NCBI GenBank assembly: GCA_014381825.1
Contig: JACNKX010000081.1
Coordinates: 124,001-188,000, forward strand
DNA from: Planctomycetota bacterium
GTDB lineage: Bacteria > Planctomycetota > Planctomycetia > Pirellulales > Pirellulaceae
Reading direction: 5' to 3'
DNA length: 64,000 nt
How positions within the stretch are numbered: the first letter of the stretch is position 1; each line of letters opens with the position of its first letter. Positions 17,380 through 27,300 of this stretch are shown in pieces. The notes beneath the pieces are model-generated. The model had not been told where the DNA came from, searched no databases, and worked only from the letters and a program-made list of their open reading frames with translations. The translations under genes and the position numbers were made by a program.

Positions 17380-18456
17380 ATGTCCAAGTCGACATCAAGA
17401 GGCTTTACATTGGTTGAGTTGTTGGTCGTGATCGCGATCATCGGCGTCCTAGTCGCATTACTATTACCCGCCGTCCAAGCCGCCCGCGAATCTGCCCGCA
17501 AGATGCAATGTGGGACACAATTGAGGGAGCTGGGACAGGCGGCGTTAACGTTCGAAGGGGCGAAGAAGCGATTTCCCGGCTGGCAAGAGATTGTGGCACG
17601 CGACGCTTCAGCCACTCTTCCAGCTTCCGGTGCGGACACCAAGAATAAAGTCGCAGGTTGGCCAGTCCTCTTACTCCCCTACCTTGATCAAAACAGTATT
17701 TACGATCGTTGGGATGATCAATCCGTACGCAACGACGACCCGAGCCTGAAACAGTTTCTTCCCATCTACAGTTGTCCAAGTCGCCAGACGCAGTACCGAA
17801 GTGATTCATATACGTCGTACGTCGCAAATGCGGGATTCAGCGAAAACACCACGACGACAGTTGCAAAAGATGGAACGTCTGCATATTGGGCTCGCCACAC
17901 GCAGCATGACGGCCCCTTCCTCGACCGAGTTGGCTGGGACAACGCGGGCACTTTAACAGTCGCGAATATGCTCCCAAAAAGACTGAACGAAGTCACCTCG
18001 ACTGATATTGACGATGGCCTGAGTAACACACTGCTTTTTACTGAAAACCTCATGGGCGGCAAATGGAACCTCACAAACAAGAATGGCTATGATACGGCTT
18101 TGCAATGTCAAATCACTTTCCATTGGATCTACGCATCAGATGCGAACGTCTGTACTCCGCCAGCTGGAACACCAAAACCAAGCTCCGAGATGAAAATCAA
18201 CGGGAGCGCCGCAGGATCGAGCAGGCCAAATGCTGATCCATCGAGCATTTCCACGGTTGCGGCTTGGAAGGTTGTCGCACGTCCGTCTGCGTGGCATAGT
18301 GGAGGCGTTAACGTCGTCTTCGCAGACAAACACACGATCTTCTTGAATGAACAGATCGACTACGACGTCTATCAGCAACTAATGACGACGTACGGCAAGA
18401 AATCGCAGATGCCTTGTAAGAACTACGTGCTGAAAGCCGAAGACTTCGGCGGATAG
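17380..18456 (+). CDS. DUF1559 pseudopilin-like protein (copy 2)
   Basis: A 358-residue paralogue of the gene at 16034. ATG 17380 is chosen (frame open from 17305) because it places the prepilin motif GFTLVELLVVIAIIGVLVAL nine residues in and has GGGAGAGGAG upstream. The body shows MQCGTQLRELGQAALTFEGA, YDRWDDQS, YTSYVANAGFSENTT and the terminal SAWHSGGVNVVFADKHTIFL, in which the motif Gly of DGH is replaced by Lys (ADKH). The parallel order of motifs with copy 1 shows a tandem duplication. Ends in a clear intrinsic terminator. Confidence 0.92.
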   Translation: MSKSTSRGFTLVELLVVIAIIGVLVALLLPAVQAARESARKMQCGTQLRELGQAALTFEGAKKRFPGWQEIVARDASATLPASGADTKNKVAGWPVLLLPYLDQNSIYDRWDDQSVRNDDPSLKQFLPIYSCPSRQTQYRSDSYTSYVANAGFSENTTTTVAKDGTSAYWARHTQHDGPFLDRVGWDNAGTLTVANMLPKRLNEVTSTDIDDGLSNTLLFTENLMGGKWNLTNKNGYDTALQCQITFHWIYASDANVCTPPAGTPKPSSEMKINGSAAGSSRPNADPSSISTVAAWKVVARPSAWHSGGVNVVFADKHTIFLNEQIDYDVYQQLMTTYGKKSQMPCKNYVLKAEDFGG

Positions 18457-18485
18457 TTGTGAATCCAAACGGTTCGAATCCATTG

Positions 18486-18514
18486 AACGCTCGCCATACT
18501 GGTGAGCGTTTTTT
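18486..18514 (+). terminator. Intrinsic terminator after DUF1559 pair
   Basis: Stem AACGCTCGCC (18486-18495) with GGTGAGCGTT (18501-18510), one G-T pair, loop ATACT, followed by TTTT. Located 30 bases past the DUF1559 stop. Confidence 0.88.
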
Positions 18515-18671
18515 GTTTCTTGCTGGCCCAACTCCTCTACGACTGAGTCTGATGGGTTAGAAGCGAGTCGTCAATTGGACCGGCACGTTGCTCAAGGGCA
18601 TAGGAGAGTCAGCGTTTGAAACAAATGGCTGTGTAGAGGCGTCTCCGGGCCAAAGGCCCGAAGATCCCGGC

Positions 18672-19718
18672 TTAATCTGAATTCTGATGCTTAGCAAGCG
18701 GTAACAACACATCTGTCGTCGCGTCGAAGGTCGCAACAAATCCTTTGCGTCGCGACCACGTACAACCGATTCCGCAGTAGCGGATATCGGGATCGAGCAA
18801 CGTATGCCGATGCCCGCGACCGGGAATACCCGGGTCGAGAATCCACCAGCAAACTAAACCACGAGTTGCGAGAGGCCTCGACCAGGGGCCCCACGCGACA
18901 TTCTCGCTGTGGCCAGGGACTTGCAGTGGATAGGCGATTGTCGAGTCCCCGGTCCGCAACGTCCGCGCACTTGGGTCGACAATTACTTCTAGCTCGAATC
19001 CTGATTTGTCTAGTCGCGGGATTGTCACTTCCTGTCCGTGATCCGTCACGAATTTCCCAAACGCTTCGTCGACCGATCGATATCGATAGCCACTCCGCGG
19101 CGGCAGATCGACAAAGAAGTAGTCTTCCTCTTTCTTAAAAATGTAAACATTGAGTTTCCCCTCCTCACTCACGCGTCCTTTGAAGCGATTCCATTGAGCC
19201 AGCGCTCGCTCTGTGGCGCCAAAGGTCGAGATTCTCTCCGCTGGCTTCCGCCCGAGACTGTCTACATGTGGTTGGCGTTCTTCTTTCGCCCTCATGAAGT
19301 CGTCAGAGAACCATCTCGCCGCCAGATCGAGGGGTTCATTGCGTTTCAACTCGGTGAGCTTGGGTATTTCCTGAAGAGCATCGATCGCCTCGTCGATCAC
19401 CGCCAAGGCCTCTTCCGTGCTTTCGCCCTCGGGGATATCGATGTAGTCGATTGGATCATCGCTCAAAAGGATGCGGCTTGCTTCGTAGGGCTGATCCGCG
19501 TCCTTTGGCGTTCGTCGGAGCGTCGCTTTGAGCGGTTGAAGGACTTCCTCCGCATAAGCCGCAGGATCTCTGCGCAGTTTATTGATCTCAATGAACATCT
19601 CGGCTTCGACTTCGCGCAAGGTCACCGGATCGGAGAGACGCGGACGCTGCTGAGCGACTGACGTATTAGCGAAACAGAAACACGTGAGAATCGCTAGAGC
19701 TAAGAAGCGAAGATGCAT
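18672..19718 (-). CDS. Secreted CAP (SCP/PR-1) domain protein
   Basis: A 348-residue secreted protein; signal peptide LRFLALAILTCFCFANTSVA, cleaved near AQQ. The CAP fold is inferred from its ordered landmarks: FIEINKLRRDPAAYAEEVLQ at the start of the domain, LDLAARWFSDDFM, the metal-site-like HVDSLGRKPAERI, ENVAWG and GRGHRHTLLDPDIRYCGIGC. Between first and second parts there is an insertion of ~100 residues that includes KLNVYIFKKEEDYFFVDLPP. CAP proteins occur in many secreted contexts (adhesion, lipid binding, proteolysis); no specific role can be assigned. Upstream it is separated from the next gene by a palindromic repeat. Confidence 0.85.
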   Translation of the reverse strand: MHLRFLALAILTCFCFANTSVAQQRPRLSDPVTLREVEAEMFIEINKLRRDPAAYAEEVLQPLKATLRRTPKDADQPYEASRILLSDDPIDYIDIPEGESTEEALAVIDEAIDALQEIPKLTELKRNEPLDLAARWFSDDFMRAKEERQPHVDSLGRKPAERISTFGATERALAQWNRFKGRVSEEGKLNVYIFKKEEDYFFVDLPPRSGYRYRSVDEAFGKFVTDHGQEVTIPRLDKSGFELEVIVDPSARTLRTGDSTIAYPLQVPGHSENVAWGPWSRPLATRGLVCWWILDPGIPGRGHRHTLLDPDIRYCGIGCTWSRRKGFVATFDATTDVLLPLAKHQNSD

Positions 19719-19741
19719 AGTCAGCCATTAACAAAACACTA

Positions 19742-19803
19742 GTTTAACGGCAAGCCGCAGGCGACTGCGGACGAACACCGTCGCCTTTGGCTTGCCGTTA
19801 AAC
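19742..19803. repeat. Nested palindromic element, family C, copy 1
   Basis: Left arm GTTTAACGGCAAGCCGCAGG, right arm CCTTTGGCTTGCCGTTAAAC, both with the inner palindrome CGGCAAGCCG/CGGCTTGCCG type. It fills the gap between a sulfite-oxidase-like gene and a CAP gene. A second copy is at 56315-56380. Confidence 0.85.
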
Positions 19804-19810
19804 GAAGAAG

Positions 19811-20527
19811 CTAAGACGAATTCGAATCGTCATTGAAACCAGCTGGTGGCTGCGAGGGAGTTTGAAATCGCTCGCCGTCCACGTGTTGTTCGTCAACCAC
19901 CCACGGATCACCGTGAGCGTGATAACCGCCTCGTTCCCAAAAGCCAAGTTTGTCTTCCGCTGAGAACTCGATGGCCTTGAGCCACTTGGCGCTTTTCCAC
20001 GCGTAGAGCATCGGAATCATCGCACGCACCGGACCACCATGATCCGCGGAGAGCGGCCCGCCATCGTGTAGATCAGTAATCAAAGCGTCGGGGGCGAGAA
20101 AATCGTTTAGCGGCAGGTTCGTCGTCCACCCGTTGTCGTAGGCATGCAAAATGACAAACTTCGCCTCGCGCGCTACACCGGCAGCCTCGAAGAAGTACCG
20201 CGTCGAGACGCCTTCCCAAATGTTGCCCAAGCGGGACCATCGCGTTACGCAGTGGAAGTCGGCAAAGATTTTGACGCGTGGCAGCTCGCGAAAAGCCTCC
20301 ATCGTAAACGTCAGCGGTTGCGACACAAACCCAAACACTTCGAGCTTCCACTCATCAGGAATCTTCGGAGTGCCCGTTGCGTCGAGGACGGGCCATTTGC
20401 GAGTTCGCGATTGCCCCGGGGGGATCCGGTTCGTACGCCGCGTGTCGGAACTGACGATTACATCGTCGTCGAGCGACACCGGCTGTGGTGCATCACCGGA
20501 TTGATACTTCGAGGATTCATTCGACAT
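19811..20527 (-). CDS. Sulfite-oxidase-like molybdopterin oxidoreductase
   Basis: A 238-residue protein of the oxidoreductase molybdopterin-binding (SUOX/MsrP-like) family. The molybdenum-ligating cysteine is expected in ADFHCVTRWSRLGNIWEG. Further landmarks: EVFGFVSQPLTFTMEAFREL, VILHAYDNGWTTNLPLNDFL, DHGGPVRAMIPMLYAWKSAK and KLGFWERGGYHAHGDPW. It lacks any signal peptide, so a cytoplasmic location is expected, unlike Tat-exported MsrP. It carries no haem or dimerisation domain. It lies 30 bases after the threonine aldolase gene on the same strand, likely cotranscribed. Substrate unknown. Confidence 0.9.
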   Translation of the reverse strand: MSNESSKYQSGDAPQPVSLDDDVIVSSDTRRTNRIPPGQSRTRKWPVLDATGTPKIPDEWKLEVFGFVSQPLTFTMEAFRELPRVKIFADFHCVTRWSRLGNIWEGVSTRYFFEAAGVAREAKFVILHAYDNGWTTNLPLNDFLAPDALITDLHDGGPLSADHGGPVRAMIPMLYAWKSAKWLKAIEFSAEDKLGFWERGGYHAHGDPWVVDEQHVDGERFQTPSQPPAGFNDDSNSS

Positions 20528-20557
20528 CGAACGCGAAGCTCCTGGCGGCCAAGGCGA

Positions 20558-21646
20558 TCAGTAGGCGACGACACCGCCCACCTCCGGCTTGGTGCCAGAT
20601 GCGAGGCTTTCGGCGACCCGTGAAAGGATTTCAGCGGCTCGCCGCATCGCTGCAGTATCCACGTCAAGATGCGTGACAGCGCGAACTCGCGTGGGTGTGA
20701 TCGCCAACGTCAACACGCCTTCGTTCTGAAGCATCGTGACCAAATCCGCGGCCGTTCCGAGTGACGGATCGATTTCGATAAACACGATGTTCGTATCGAC
20801 TTCAGCCGTCAGCAACTGGATACCTTCGGTCGCGCGAACTGCGTCGGCCAAGATCTGAGCGTTTGCATGATCTTCGGTCAATCGTTCTCGGTGGTTTTGC
20901 ATCGCATAAAGGGCTCCTGCAGCAATAATTCCGACTTGTCGCATTCCGCCTCCGAAACACTTGCGATGTCGGCGAGCTTCTTTGATCATTTCCGCAGGCC
21001 CTGCCAGTGCGGAACCGACAGGCGCTCCAAGCCCCTTGCTGAAGCAGACGCTAACGGTATCGAACGGCTCGGACCACTCGTCGGCGGCGATTCCGGTCGC
21101 AGCAACGGCATTGAACAATCGGGCTCCGTCGAGATGAGTCATCAACCCGCCATCATGGGCCCACTCACAAATCGCAGCGACGTGTGCGAACGGTTGAACC
21201 CGGCCGCCGCCACGGTTGTGTGTGTTTTCCAGGCAGACGAGCCGCGTGCGGACCAAGTGTTCATTTTCGGCGCGAATCGTACCGTGCAGCTGATCGGGTT
21301 GCAGAACTCCGTGGTCGCCTTCAATCGTACGAGCAACGACACCGCTCAGCTGGGCGAACGCTCCCTGTTCGTAATTGTAGATGTGGCAGCCGCCTTCACA
21401 CAGAAACTCGTCGCCCGGTTTGCAGTGAATCCGAACAGCGACTTGATTCGTCATCGAGCCCGACGGCATGAAAATCGCGGCTTCTTTGCCTAGCACCTCG
21501 GCAGTCAGCGTTTCAAGTTGCTGGACCGTTGGGTCGTCACCCATCACGTCATCACCGACTTCGCAAGTCGCGATCGCTTCCCGCATGCCGGGCGTTGGTT
21601 TGGTGACGGTATCGCTGCGCAGGTCCACCACTGTCGTCATTGTCAT
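20558..21646 (-). CDS. ltaE: Low-specificity L-threonine aldolase
   Basis: PLP enzyme that splits L-threonine/allo-threonine to glycine and acetaldehyde; 362 residues. N-terminus [19 protein letters not shown], then [81 protein letters not shown] and the PLP lysine in [18 protein letters not shown]-terminal domain includes [10 protein letters not shown]. All family residues are present and the length is normal. Likely operon with the sulfite-oxidase-like gene downstream; no functional connection is obvious. Confidence 0.94.
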   Translation of the reverse strand: MTMTTVVDLRSDTVTKPTPGMREAIATCEVGDDVMGDDPTVQQLETLTAEVLGKEAAIFMPSGSMTNQVAVRIHCKPGDEFLCEGGCHIYNYEQGAFAQLSGVVARTIEGDHGVLQPDQLHGTIRAENEHLVRTRLVCLENTHNRGGGRVQPFAHVAAICEWAHDGGLMTHLDGARLFNAVAATGIAADEWSEPFDTVSVCFSKGLGAPVGSALAGPAEMIKEARRHRKCFGGGMRQVGIIAAGALYAMQNHRERLTEDHANAQILADAVRATEGIQLLTAEVDTNIVFIEIDPSLGTAADLVTMLQNEGVLTLAITPTRVRAVTHLDVDTAAMRRAAEILSRVAESLASGTKPEVGGVVAY

Positions 21647-21782
21647 TTCTCGCGATTGGGGCGTGATCGTTGAAACTACGGGATCTTGATTATAGGCTGA
21701 TCATGAGGAGTTCGCGACCGGCAAGGCGTCACCCTTACCCACAGTCGCGGCGAATCGGTTTACAATGTGACGCCACGATTAA

Positions 21783-21814
21783 ACTACATGAACGCACAAC
21801 TACATGAACGCACA
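21783..21814 (+). repeat. Tandem 16-bp duplication with two ATG codons
   Basis: ACTACATGAACGCACA occurs twice in a row (21783-21798, 21799-21814) just before the ribosome-binding site of the enolase-superfamily gene. Because 16 is not a multiple of three, the two ATGs are in different frames; only the second (21804) is in frame with the gene. Confidence 0.85.
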
Positions 21815-21833
21815 ACGACGAAGGAGCATTTCG

Positions 21834-23231
21834 ATGCCTCGCTATCGAACGGTGAATCGAATCACGCGGCGCGACTTAATGAAGGCGGGACTGCTGACCT
21901 CCGCCGGCTTGCTCGCACCGAAACCGTGGATGGAGCATTCGCGAGCTGCGACTTGGCACACTTCCGATAAATGGTTTCGCGTACAGAAGGTCAATCGTAC
22001 GACGGTCAAGATGCCGTATCGCGAAACCTCAGGCCGCAACATGGCTCGCGAACTTCCACATTGGAAGTGGACAGAAGTGATGGAAGTCGAACTATCATCA
22101 GGCGTCACCGGCTTTGGCGAGACGTTGTTGTATTACACCTGGGGCGTACCGGATGACGCGGATATTCGTCGCGTGCTCGGCCAAAATGCCTTTGAAGTGA
22201 TGTGGAACGACGAATTGGGCGCGGGGCTTCAGATGGCGCTGTTCGATGCAGTCGCCAAGACCTCGGGAATCCCGATTCACGCGTTGCTCGGCCCCAAGGT
22301 TCACGAGACGACTCCGGTGGCCTGGTGGAACATCGACACTTCGGCGGAAGACATGGCTTCGGAATGCGCCGAAGCTCATCGCCAAGGATATCGAGCTTAC
22401 AAGAGCAAAGGACGACCGTGGTACGATGTCTGGGCCCAGGTCGAAGCCGTTGCAAAAGCAGTTCCCGAGTCGTTTCACGTTGCGTTGGACTTCAACGACA
22501 CGCTGCTCGATGCCGAACGCGGGATTCCGATTCTGAAGGAGTTGGAACAGTATCCGCAGGTCGCCATTTGGGAGACACCGATCTTCCAGTCTGATATCAA
22601 AGGCAATCAAGCCATCCGTCGCGAGTGCCGCGCGCCAGTCGCAATGCACTATGGAAACCCTGACCCGCTCGTCGCGATTCGCGAAGACGTCTGTGACGGG
22701 TTTGTTGTTGGACATGGGGCAAGGGAACTGCTGCAAACTGGCGCTGTCGCTGCCATGGCGGATAAGCCATTTTGGCTGCAGTTGGTTGGAACGGGGATTA
22801 CAGCCGCGTGGTCATTGCAATTTGGCGGCGCGTTGACACATGCGACTTGGCCAGCGGTGAATTGCCATCAACTTTATGAACACTCGCTCCTGGTTGAGCC
22901 AATCAAGATTGAGGACGGGTTCGCAAAAGTTCCCGATGGAGTGGGCCTGGGCGTCGAGCTAAATCGCGATATGATCGAACGCTTTCGCGTCGACAAACCA
23001 CAATCTCGCCCCGATCCACCGCGATTGATCGAGACAACGTGGTCAGACGGACGGCGGATGTATATCGCCAACAACGGCAAAGTGAACTTTATGTTGACGC
23101 AGGGCCAGCAGGGGACGATCCCTTACTTCGAACACGGTGTCGATTCGAAGCTGGTACCGAACGACGGCAGTACACAGTGGAAAGAGCTTTACGCTGCGGC
23201 ACGTAAAGGGCCGCACTTCGTTGAAGCATAG
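21834..23231 (+). CDS. Mandelate racemase/muconate lactonizing enzyme family protein, exported
   Basis: A 465-residue enolase-superfamily protein with a Tat-like leader (NRITRRDLMKAGLLTSAGLL). ATG 21834 has AAGGAG at the right spacing; the frame is open up to 21804. The barrel shows the catalytic Lys segment YRAYKSKGRPWYD, metal ligands in VALDFNDTLLD and IWETPIF, then MHYGNPDP and VVGHGARELLQTG. The N-terminal capping domain contains VELSSGVTGFGETLLYYTWG. Substrate cannot be deduced; acid-sugar dehydratase or racemase are family options. Export of an MLE-type enzyme by a Tat leader is unusual outside planctomycetes and suggests periplasmic sugar-acid chemistry. Confidence 0.88.
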   Translation: MPRYRTVNRITRRDLMKAGLLTSAGLLAPKPWMEHSRAATWHTSDKWFRVQKVNRTTVKMPYRETSGRNMARELPHWKWTEVMEVELSSGVTGFGETLLYYTWGVPDDADIRRVLGQNAFEVMWNDELGAGLQMALFDAVAKTSGIPIHALLGPKVHETTPVAWWNIDTSAEDMASECAEAHRQGYRAYKSKGRPWYDVWAQVEAVAKAVPESFHVALDFNDTLLDAERGIPILKELEQYPQVAIWETPIFQSDIKGNQAIRRECRAPVAMHYGNPDPLVAIREDVCDGFVVGHGARELLQTGAVAAMADKPFWLQLVGTGITAAWSLQFGGALTHATWPAVNCHQLYEHSLLVEPIKIEDGFAKVPDGVGLGVELNRDMIERFRVDKPQSRPDPPRLIETTWSDGRRMYIANNGKVNFMLTQGQQGTIPYFEHGVDSKLVPNDGSTQWKELYAAARKGPHFVEA

Positions 23232-23279
23232 TAGTCGCTTTGTTCGTGGGACAAGCAACGACAAACCAAAGGTAAACCG

Positions 23280-24266
23280 ATGACCAGACGATGTATCGTG
23301 CTGCTCTCTGGCGGCCTCGATAGCATGTTGGCAATTCGCATCATGCAGGAACAAGGTATCGAAGTCGAAGCGCTCAACTTCAAAACGATCTTTACCTGTT
23401 GCCAAGATCAATCGGCTCAAGTGGCTCGGGACCTTGGAGTGCGATTGACGGTCGTGGGCCAAGAGGACGACTATCTCGATCTCGTCGAGAAGCCACAATT
23501 CGGGCGGGGCAAAGGTGCGAATCCTTGTGTCGACTGCCGAATCTATATGTTCGAGAAAGCCAAGCGATTCATGGAACAAATTGGAGCGGACTTTATCGTC
23601 AGCGGCGAAGTCGCTGGTCAACGCCCGATGAGTCAGAAACGTCGCGATCTCGACCGCATTGCCCACCATTCCGATTTGGACGATCTTCTACTGCGACCAC
23701 TCTCTGCCAAGTTGATGCGACCTACGTTGCCGGAACGCGAAGGCTGGGTCGATCGCGAGCAACTCTATGACATCGAAGGCCGGAGCCGAAAGCGATTGAT
23801 CGCCTTGGCGAAAAAGTACGGATTGAAAGACATCCCGACGCCCTCGACCGGATGTTCGCTGACAGAGCCCAAATTTTCGAAAAAAGTCTTTGATCTGATG
23901 GATGCGCCAGGCGAAAGTCGGCGATGGGACTATGAGTTGTTGAAGGTCGGTCGACATTTTCGATTTAACTCGCAAACCAAGGTGATCCTCGGTCGCGACG
24001 AGGCTGAAAATGATCAATTGCGTTACGCACATCAGTTGTCGGACGCCAATAGTACGGCGTCGCTCTTTCCGGAGAATTTCTTGGGCCCGCGTGCGATGTT
24101 GATCGGACCAAGGACTGATGAGGCTATCGAATTTGCAGCCAGCCTCATCTTGCGATACTCGCGAGACTATGATGCTGGCAACGCGCTCATACGCGTCGAT
24201 GACGAAATCATCAACGCGTCAGAGACAGAACAAGCTAAGGCCCTCCAGACCATCGCCGCGTCGTAG
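23280..24266 (+). CDS. PP-loop tRNA thiolation-like protein
   Basis: A 328-residue ATP pyrophosphatase. The PP-loop is LLSGGLDSMLAIRIM. It resembles tRNA 2-thiouridylase/4-thiouridine synthase catalytic domains: conserved cysteines are TCCQDQS (near residue 40), NPCVDCRIYMFEKAKRFM and STGCSLTEPKFSKK. The family version in planctomycetes is often labelled a tRNA thiouridylate methyltransferase, but no methyltransferase domain is seen. It lacks the THUMP domain of ThiI and the full MnmA C-terminal barrel; the last ~100 residues (NSQTKVILGRDEAENDQLRY onward) form a small separate domain. AAAGGT precedes ATG. Target nucleotide unknown. Confidence 0.8.
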   Translation: MTRRCIVLLSGGLDSMLAIRIMQEQGIEVEALNFKTIFTCCQDQSAQVARDLGVRLTVVGQEDDYLDLVEKPQFGRGKGANPCVDCRIYMFEKAKRFMEQIGADFIVSGEVAGQRPMSQKRRDLDRIAHHSDLDDLLLRPLSAKLMRPTLPEREGWVDREQLYDIEGRSRKRLIALAKKYGLKDIPTPSTGCSLTEPKFSKKVFDLMDAPGESRRWDYELLKVGRHFRFNSQTKVILGRDEAENDQLRYAHQLSDANSTASLFPENFLGPRAMLIGPRTDEAIEFAASLILRYSRDYDAGNALIRVDDEIINASETEQAKALQTIAAS

Positions 24267-24373
24267 GAACTCGCGCGGCAAGTGCCTATGATAGACTGTC
24301 GTTTCGGTCCACTCGTCCGACGCTTTCAGATTGATGGCCCGGACCTCAAGAGCCTTTCCACAGCTGCGCGTGT

Positions 24374-27300
24374 ATGAAAGCTTGTCCCTCCTGTCATCAA
24401 CCACTAAGCCAGAACGAGACTCAAGCGTTCGGCGAGAAGGATTGGGCCACGCATTGCTCGAACTGCGGCGAGGATCTATCTGGCTCAGAAGCTACTAGCG
24501 CTTATCTAAGTGCGTCATCGCAATCGTCGAGCCGCATCGCAAACTTTTCGCTTGTTCGCCTGTTGGGACAAGGTGCTTTCGGAGCCGTCTGGTTGGCCGA
24601 AGATCGAAGCCTCGGCCGCCAAGTCGCCTTGAAGCTGCCGAAGACGATGGGCAAGGACGCGAAGCTCTTGCATGAAGCCCAAACGGCGGCTCGCTTGAAG
24701 CACCCCAACATCGTTTCGATTTATGAAGTTGGAGTTGATGAAGGGCAGGTCTTCATTGCCAGCGAGTATGTCGATGGCGAGGATCTTCGCGAAGAGTTGG
24801 CAAACGGTCGTCCCGAGATATCACGAGCCGCGAAAGTCATCGCCACGCTAGCCCGCGCCGTGCATCATGCTCATGAACACGGTGTCGTGCATCGAGATTT
24901 GAAGCCTGCAAACATCATTTTAAACTCGGATGGCGAACCTTTCATCACCGACTTTGGAATCGCGAAGCATCTCGCCGTTGACGAAACCATTTCAACCGAT
25001 GGCGAAGTCGTGGGAACGGTCAGCTATATGTCGCCCGAGCAAGCACGCGGTAGCACACGTGAAACGGACTCACGTTCAGATATCTATGCTTTGGGCGTAA
25101 TGCTCTTCGAAATGCTGACGGAATTTCGTCCCTTCCGCGGCAACGCGCGAGCCGTGATTCACCAAAAGATCTACGACGACGCTCCTTCGCCTAGGAAACT
25201 AGTTCCTACGTTGGCGAAAGATCTCGAGACGATCTGTTTAAAGTGCATCGAGCGTGAACCGGGAAAGCGATATCAATCTGGTGCTGATCTCGCGGACGAA
25301 CTCGAACGATTCTTAAGTAACATTCCAATCAAAGCTCGGCCAATTTCCCGTAGCGAGAAGGCCTGGCGTTGGTGTCGCCGCAAGCCGGCTGTCGCATCAT
25401 TGCTTTGCGGTTTGTTCCTCAGCTTAACATTCGGATTGATCGGGACGTCGTACTTCTGGCGGCAAGCATTGCGGAGCGAATCGGCGACCCGCGCTTCGCT
25501 CTATCGAACTCACATGAACCTTGCCGGAAAACTGTGGCACGCCGGCGACATCACGGGCTTGAAGCAAACACTCGCGAACTACGACGAGCTCGCTGCCGAC
25601 GACGACCTCCGAACCTTCGAGTGGCGATATTATTCACAGCTCGCCGACCCATTTCTCCAAGCAGTCAATCACGGGGACGTCGTGACCGATGTGGCAGCGT
25701 CACACGACGGCCAGTTATTTGCTTCGACGGGTAACGATCGAGTGATCCGAATTTGGAATTCGAACACTGGACAACTCGTCCGTACGATTCAGCCTCGTGC
25801 CGGTAAGCCCGGTACGATCATGTTCTCGCCCGTTGACGATCGGTTGGCCTCCGCTCACAAAGATGGAACCGTACGGCTTTGGAACCCACAACAACATGAT
25901 CGGACGATCCGCGAGTTCGAACACGGCATCGGCCTGACACATGCAGTGTTCTCGCCCAACGGCGGAAGTTTGGTGTCGGCAGGTAGCAATGGCACAGTGC
26001 TCCTATGGCAAGTCGGCACGGGCGAGCAGTTGGCCGATCTCTCGCAGTCCAAAGGGGCCGTGCGAGACGTGCGATTCTCGCCGGACAGTCGATTCATCGC
26101 CGTCGCCTCTCAAGGAGGAAATATCGCGATTTGGGATCGTGAATCGCAAACGTACGTGCAATCGATATCGGCCGGGCACGAAGTCTTTAGCCTTGCATTT
26201 GTCGATGCCGGTCAGACGCTGGCGGCTGGTAACTACGGCGGCTCGCTGAACTACTATTCCGTCGCATCGGGAGAATTGCTTGATACAGTCAGTGTAGATT
26301 CCGGCCTTGTCGGAGATTTGGAATATCTACCTAGCGTGAACTTGCTCGCTGTCGTAACGACCGCACATCGATTGCATTTGATGAACGCTGAGCGGCGTAG
26401 TGTGAAGTCGTTGGCCACGCATTCGCTTACGCACGGCATCCTGGCTCATTCGCAGGACGGCTCTACGCTTGCGGTTGGAAGTGGAGACGGCAGCGTCAAA
26501 TTGCTTCGCGTCTCGGCATTGGAACGACCGGACGTGTTTTGGCAAGATGCGCACGTCCGCGATCTGGAATTCTTCGATGACGGCCGCCAAGTCGCATCTT
26601 GCTCTGGAGACGGCTCCGTCAATCTGTGGGACATCCAGACCGGCACCAAAGTCGAACTCGTCGCACCGTCGGACCGCGAGATGTTGGCACTCGCCAGCCA
26701 GCCCGGCGGTTCGTTGCTCGCGGCTGCTGGAATGACTCGCGAAATCCTGATCCTCGATACTACATTGAACGCGGAAGCCGTCTCGATTCGTGTTCCTTAT
26801 AGCGGTTTCTCGTCGCTTTGTTTCTCTGCTGATGGCGAACTCCTGGCGGCGGGCAGCCGAAGTGGCGAGATTCGCGTCTATGAGACGAAGAATTGGGATG
26901 AACCGAAATTCGAGATGATTGATTCGGATGTCCAGATCGTTGACCTCACATTCTCGCCGGCGAAGCGTCAGTTCGCCGTGGCCTATTCCAATGGCGTCGT
27001 GAAACTCATAGATATCTCCATGGCGGAGGCCGTGACCGCCTCGATCGATCTTCAATCAGCTCCGCTATCGCTAAGCTTTTTCGACTCAGGCGAGCGACTT
27101 GCCATCGGAACGCAAAGTGGCGAGCTTCAAGTGATCGAAACGGCGACCCTTCGAACGATGCAAGTCGTCAAAGCCCACTCCAGTCGTATTAACGCTCTGG
27201 CCTCTTTCCCGAAAGGCAATCGACTTGTCTCGGGTGGACGTGATAGGGAACTTCGAATCTGGGACGTCGAAACCGGAGACCTTGTCGCCGCTTTAGCCGG

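Noticed and set aside
18470-18482. GGTTCGAATCC, the consensus T-loop of a tRNA
   Set aside because: No T-stem pairing, anticodon arm or acceptor stem fits around it; the upstream bases are the end of the DUF1559 gene.
2674-21814. Possible CRISPR or direct-repeat array
   Set aside because: The only exact tandem direct repeats noticed by eye are two single duplications of 18 and 16 bases; no spaced, regular array or cas genes are present.
22098-22736. A 212-codon minus-strand frame opposite the enolase-superfamily gene
   Set aside because: Shadow of the real gene, whose motifs are in the plus frame.
26327-27055. A 242-codon minus-strand frame opposite the WD40 region
   Set aside because: It is antisense to repeated WD40 coding sequence, has no ribosome-binding site and no recognised domain.
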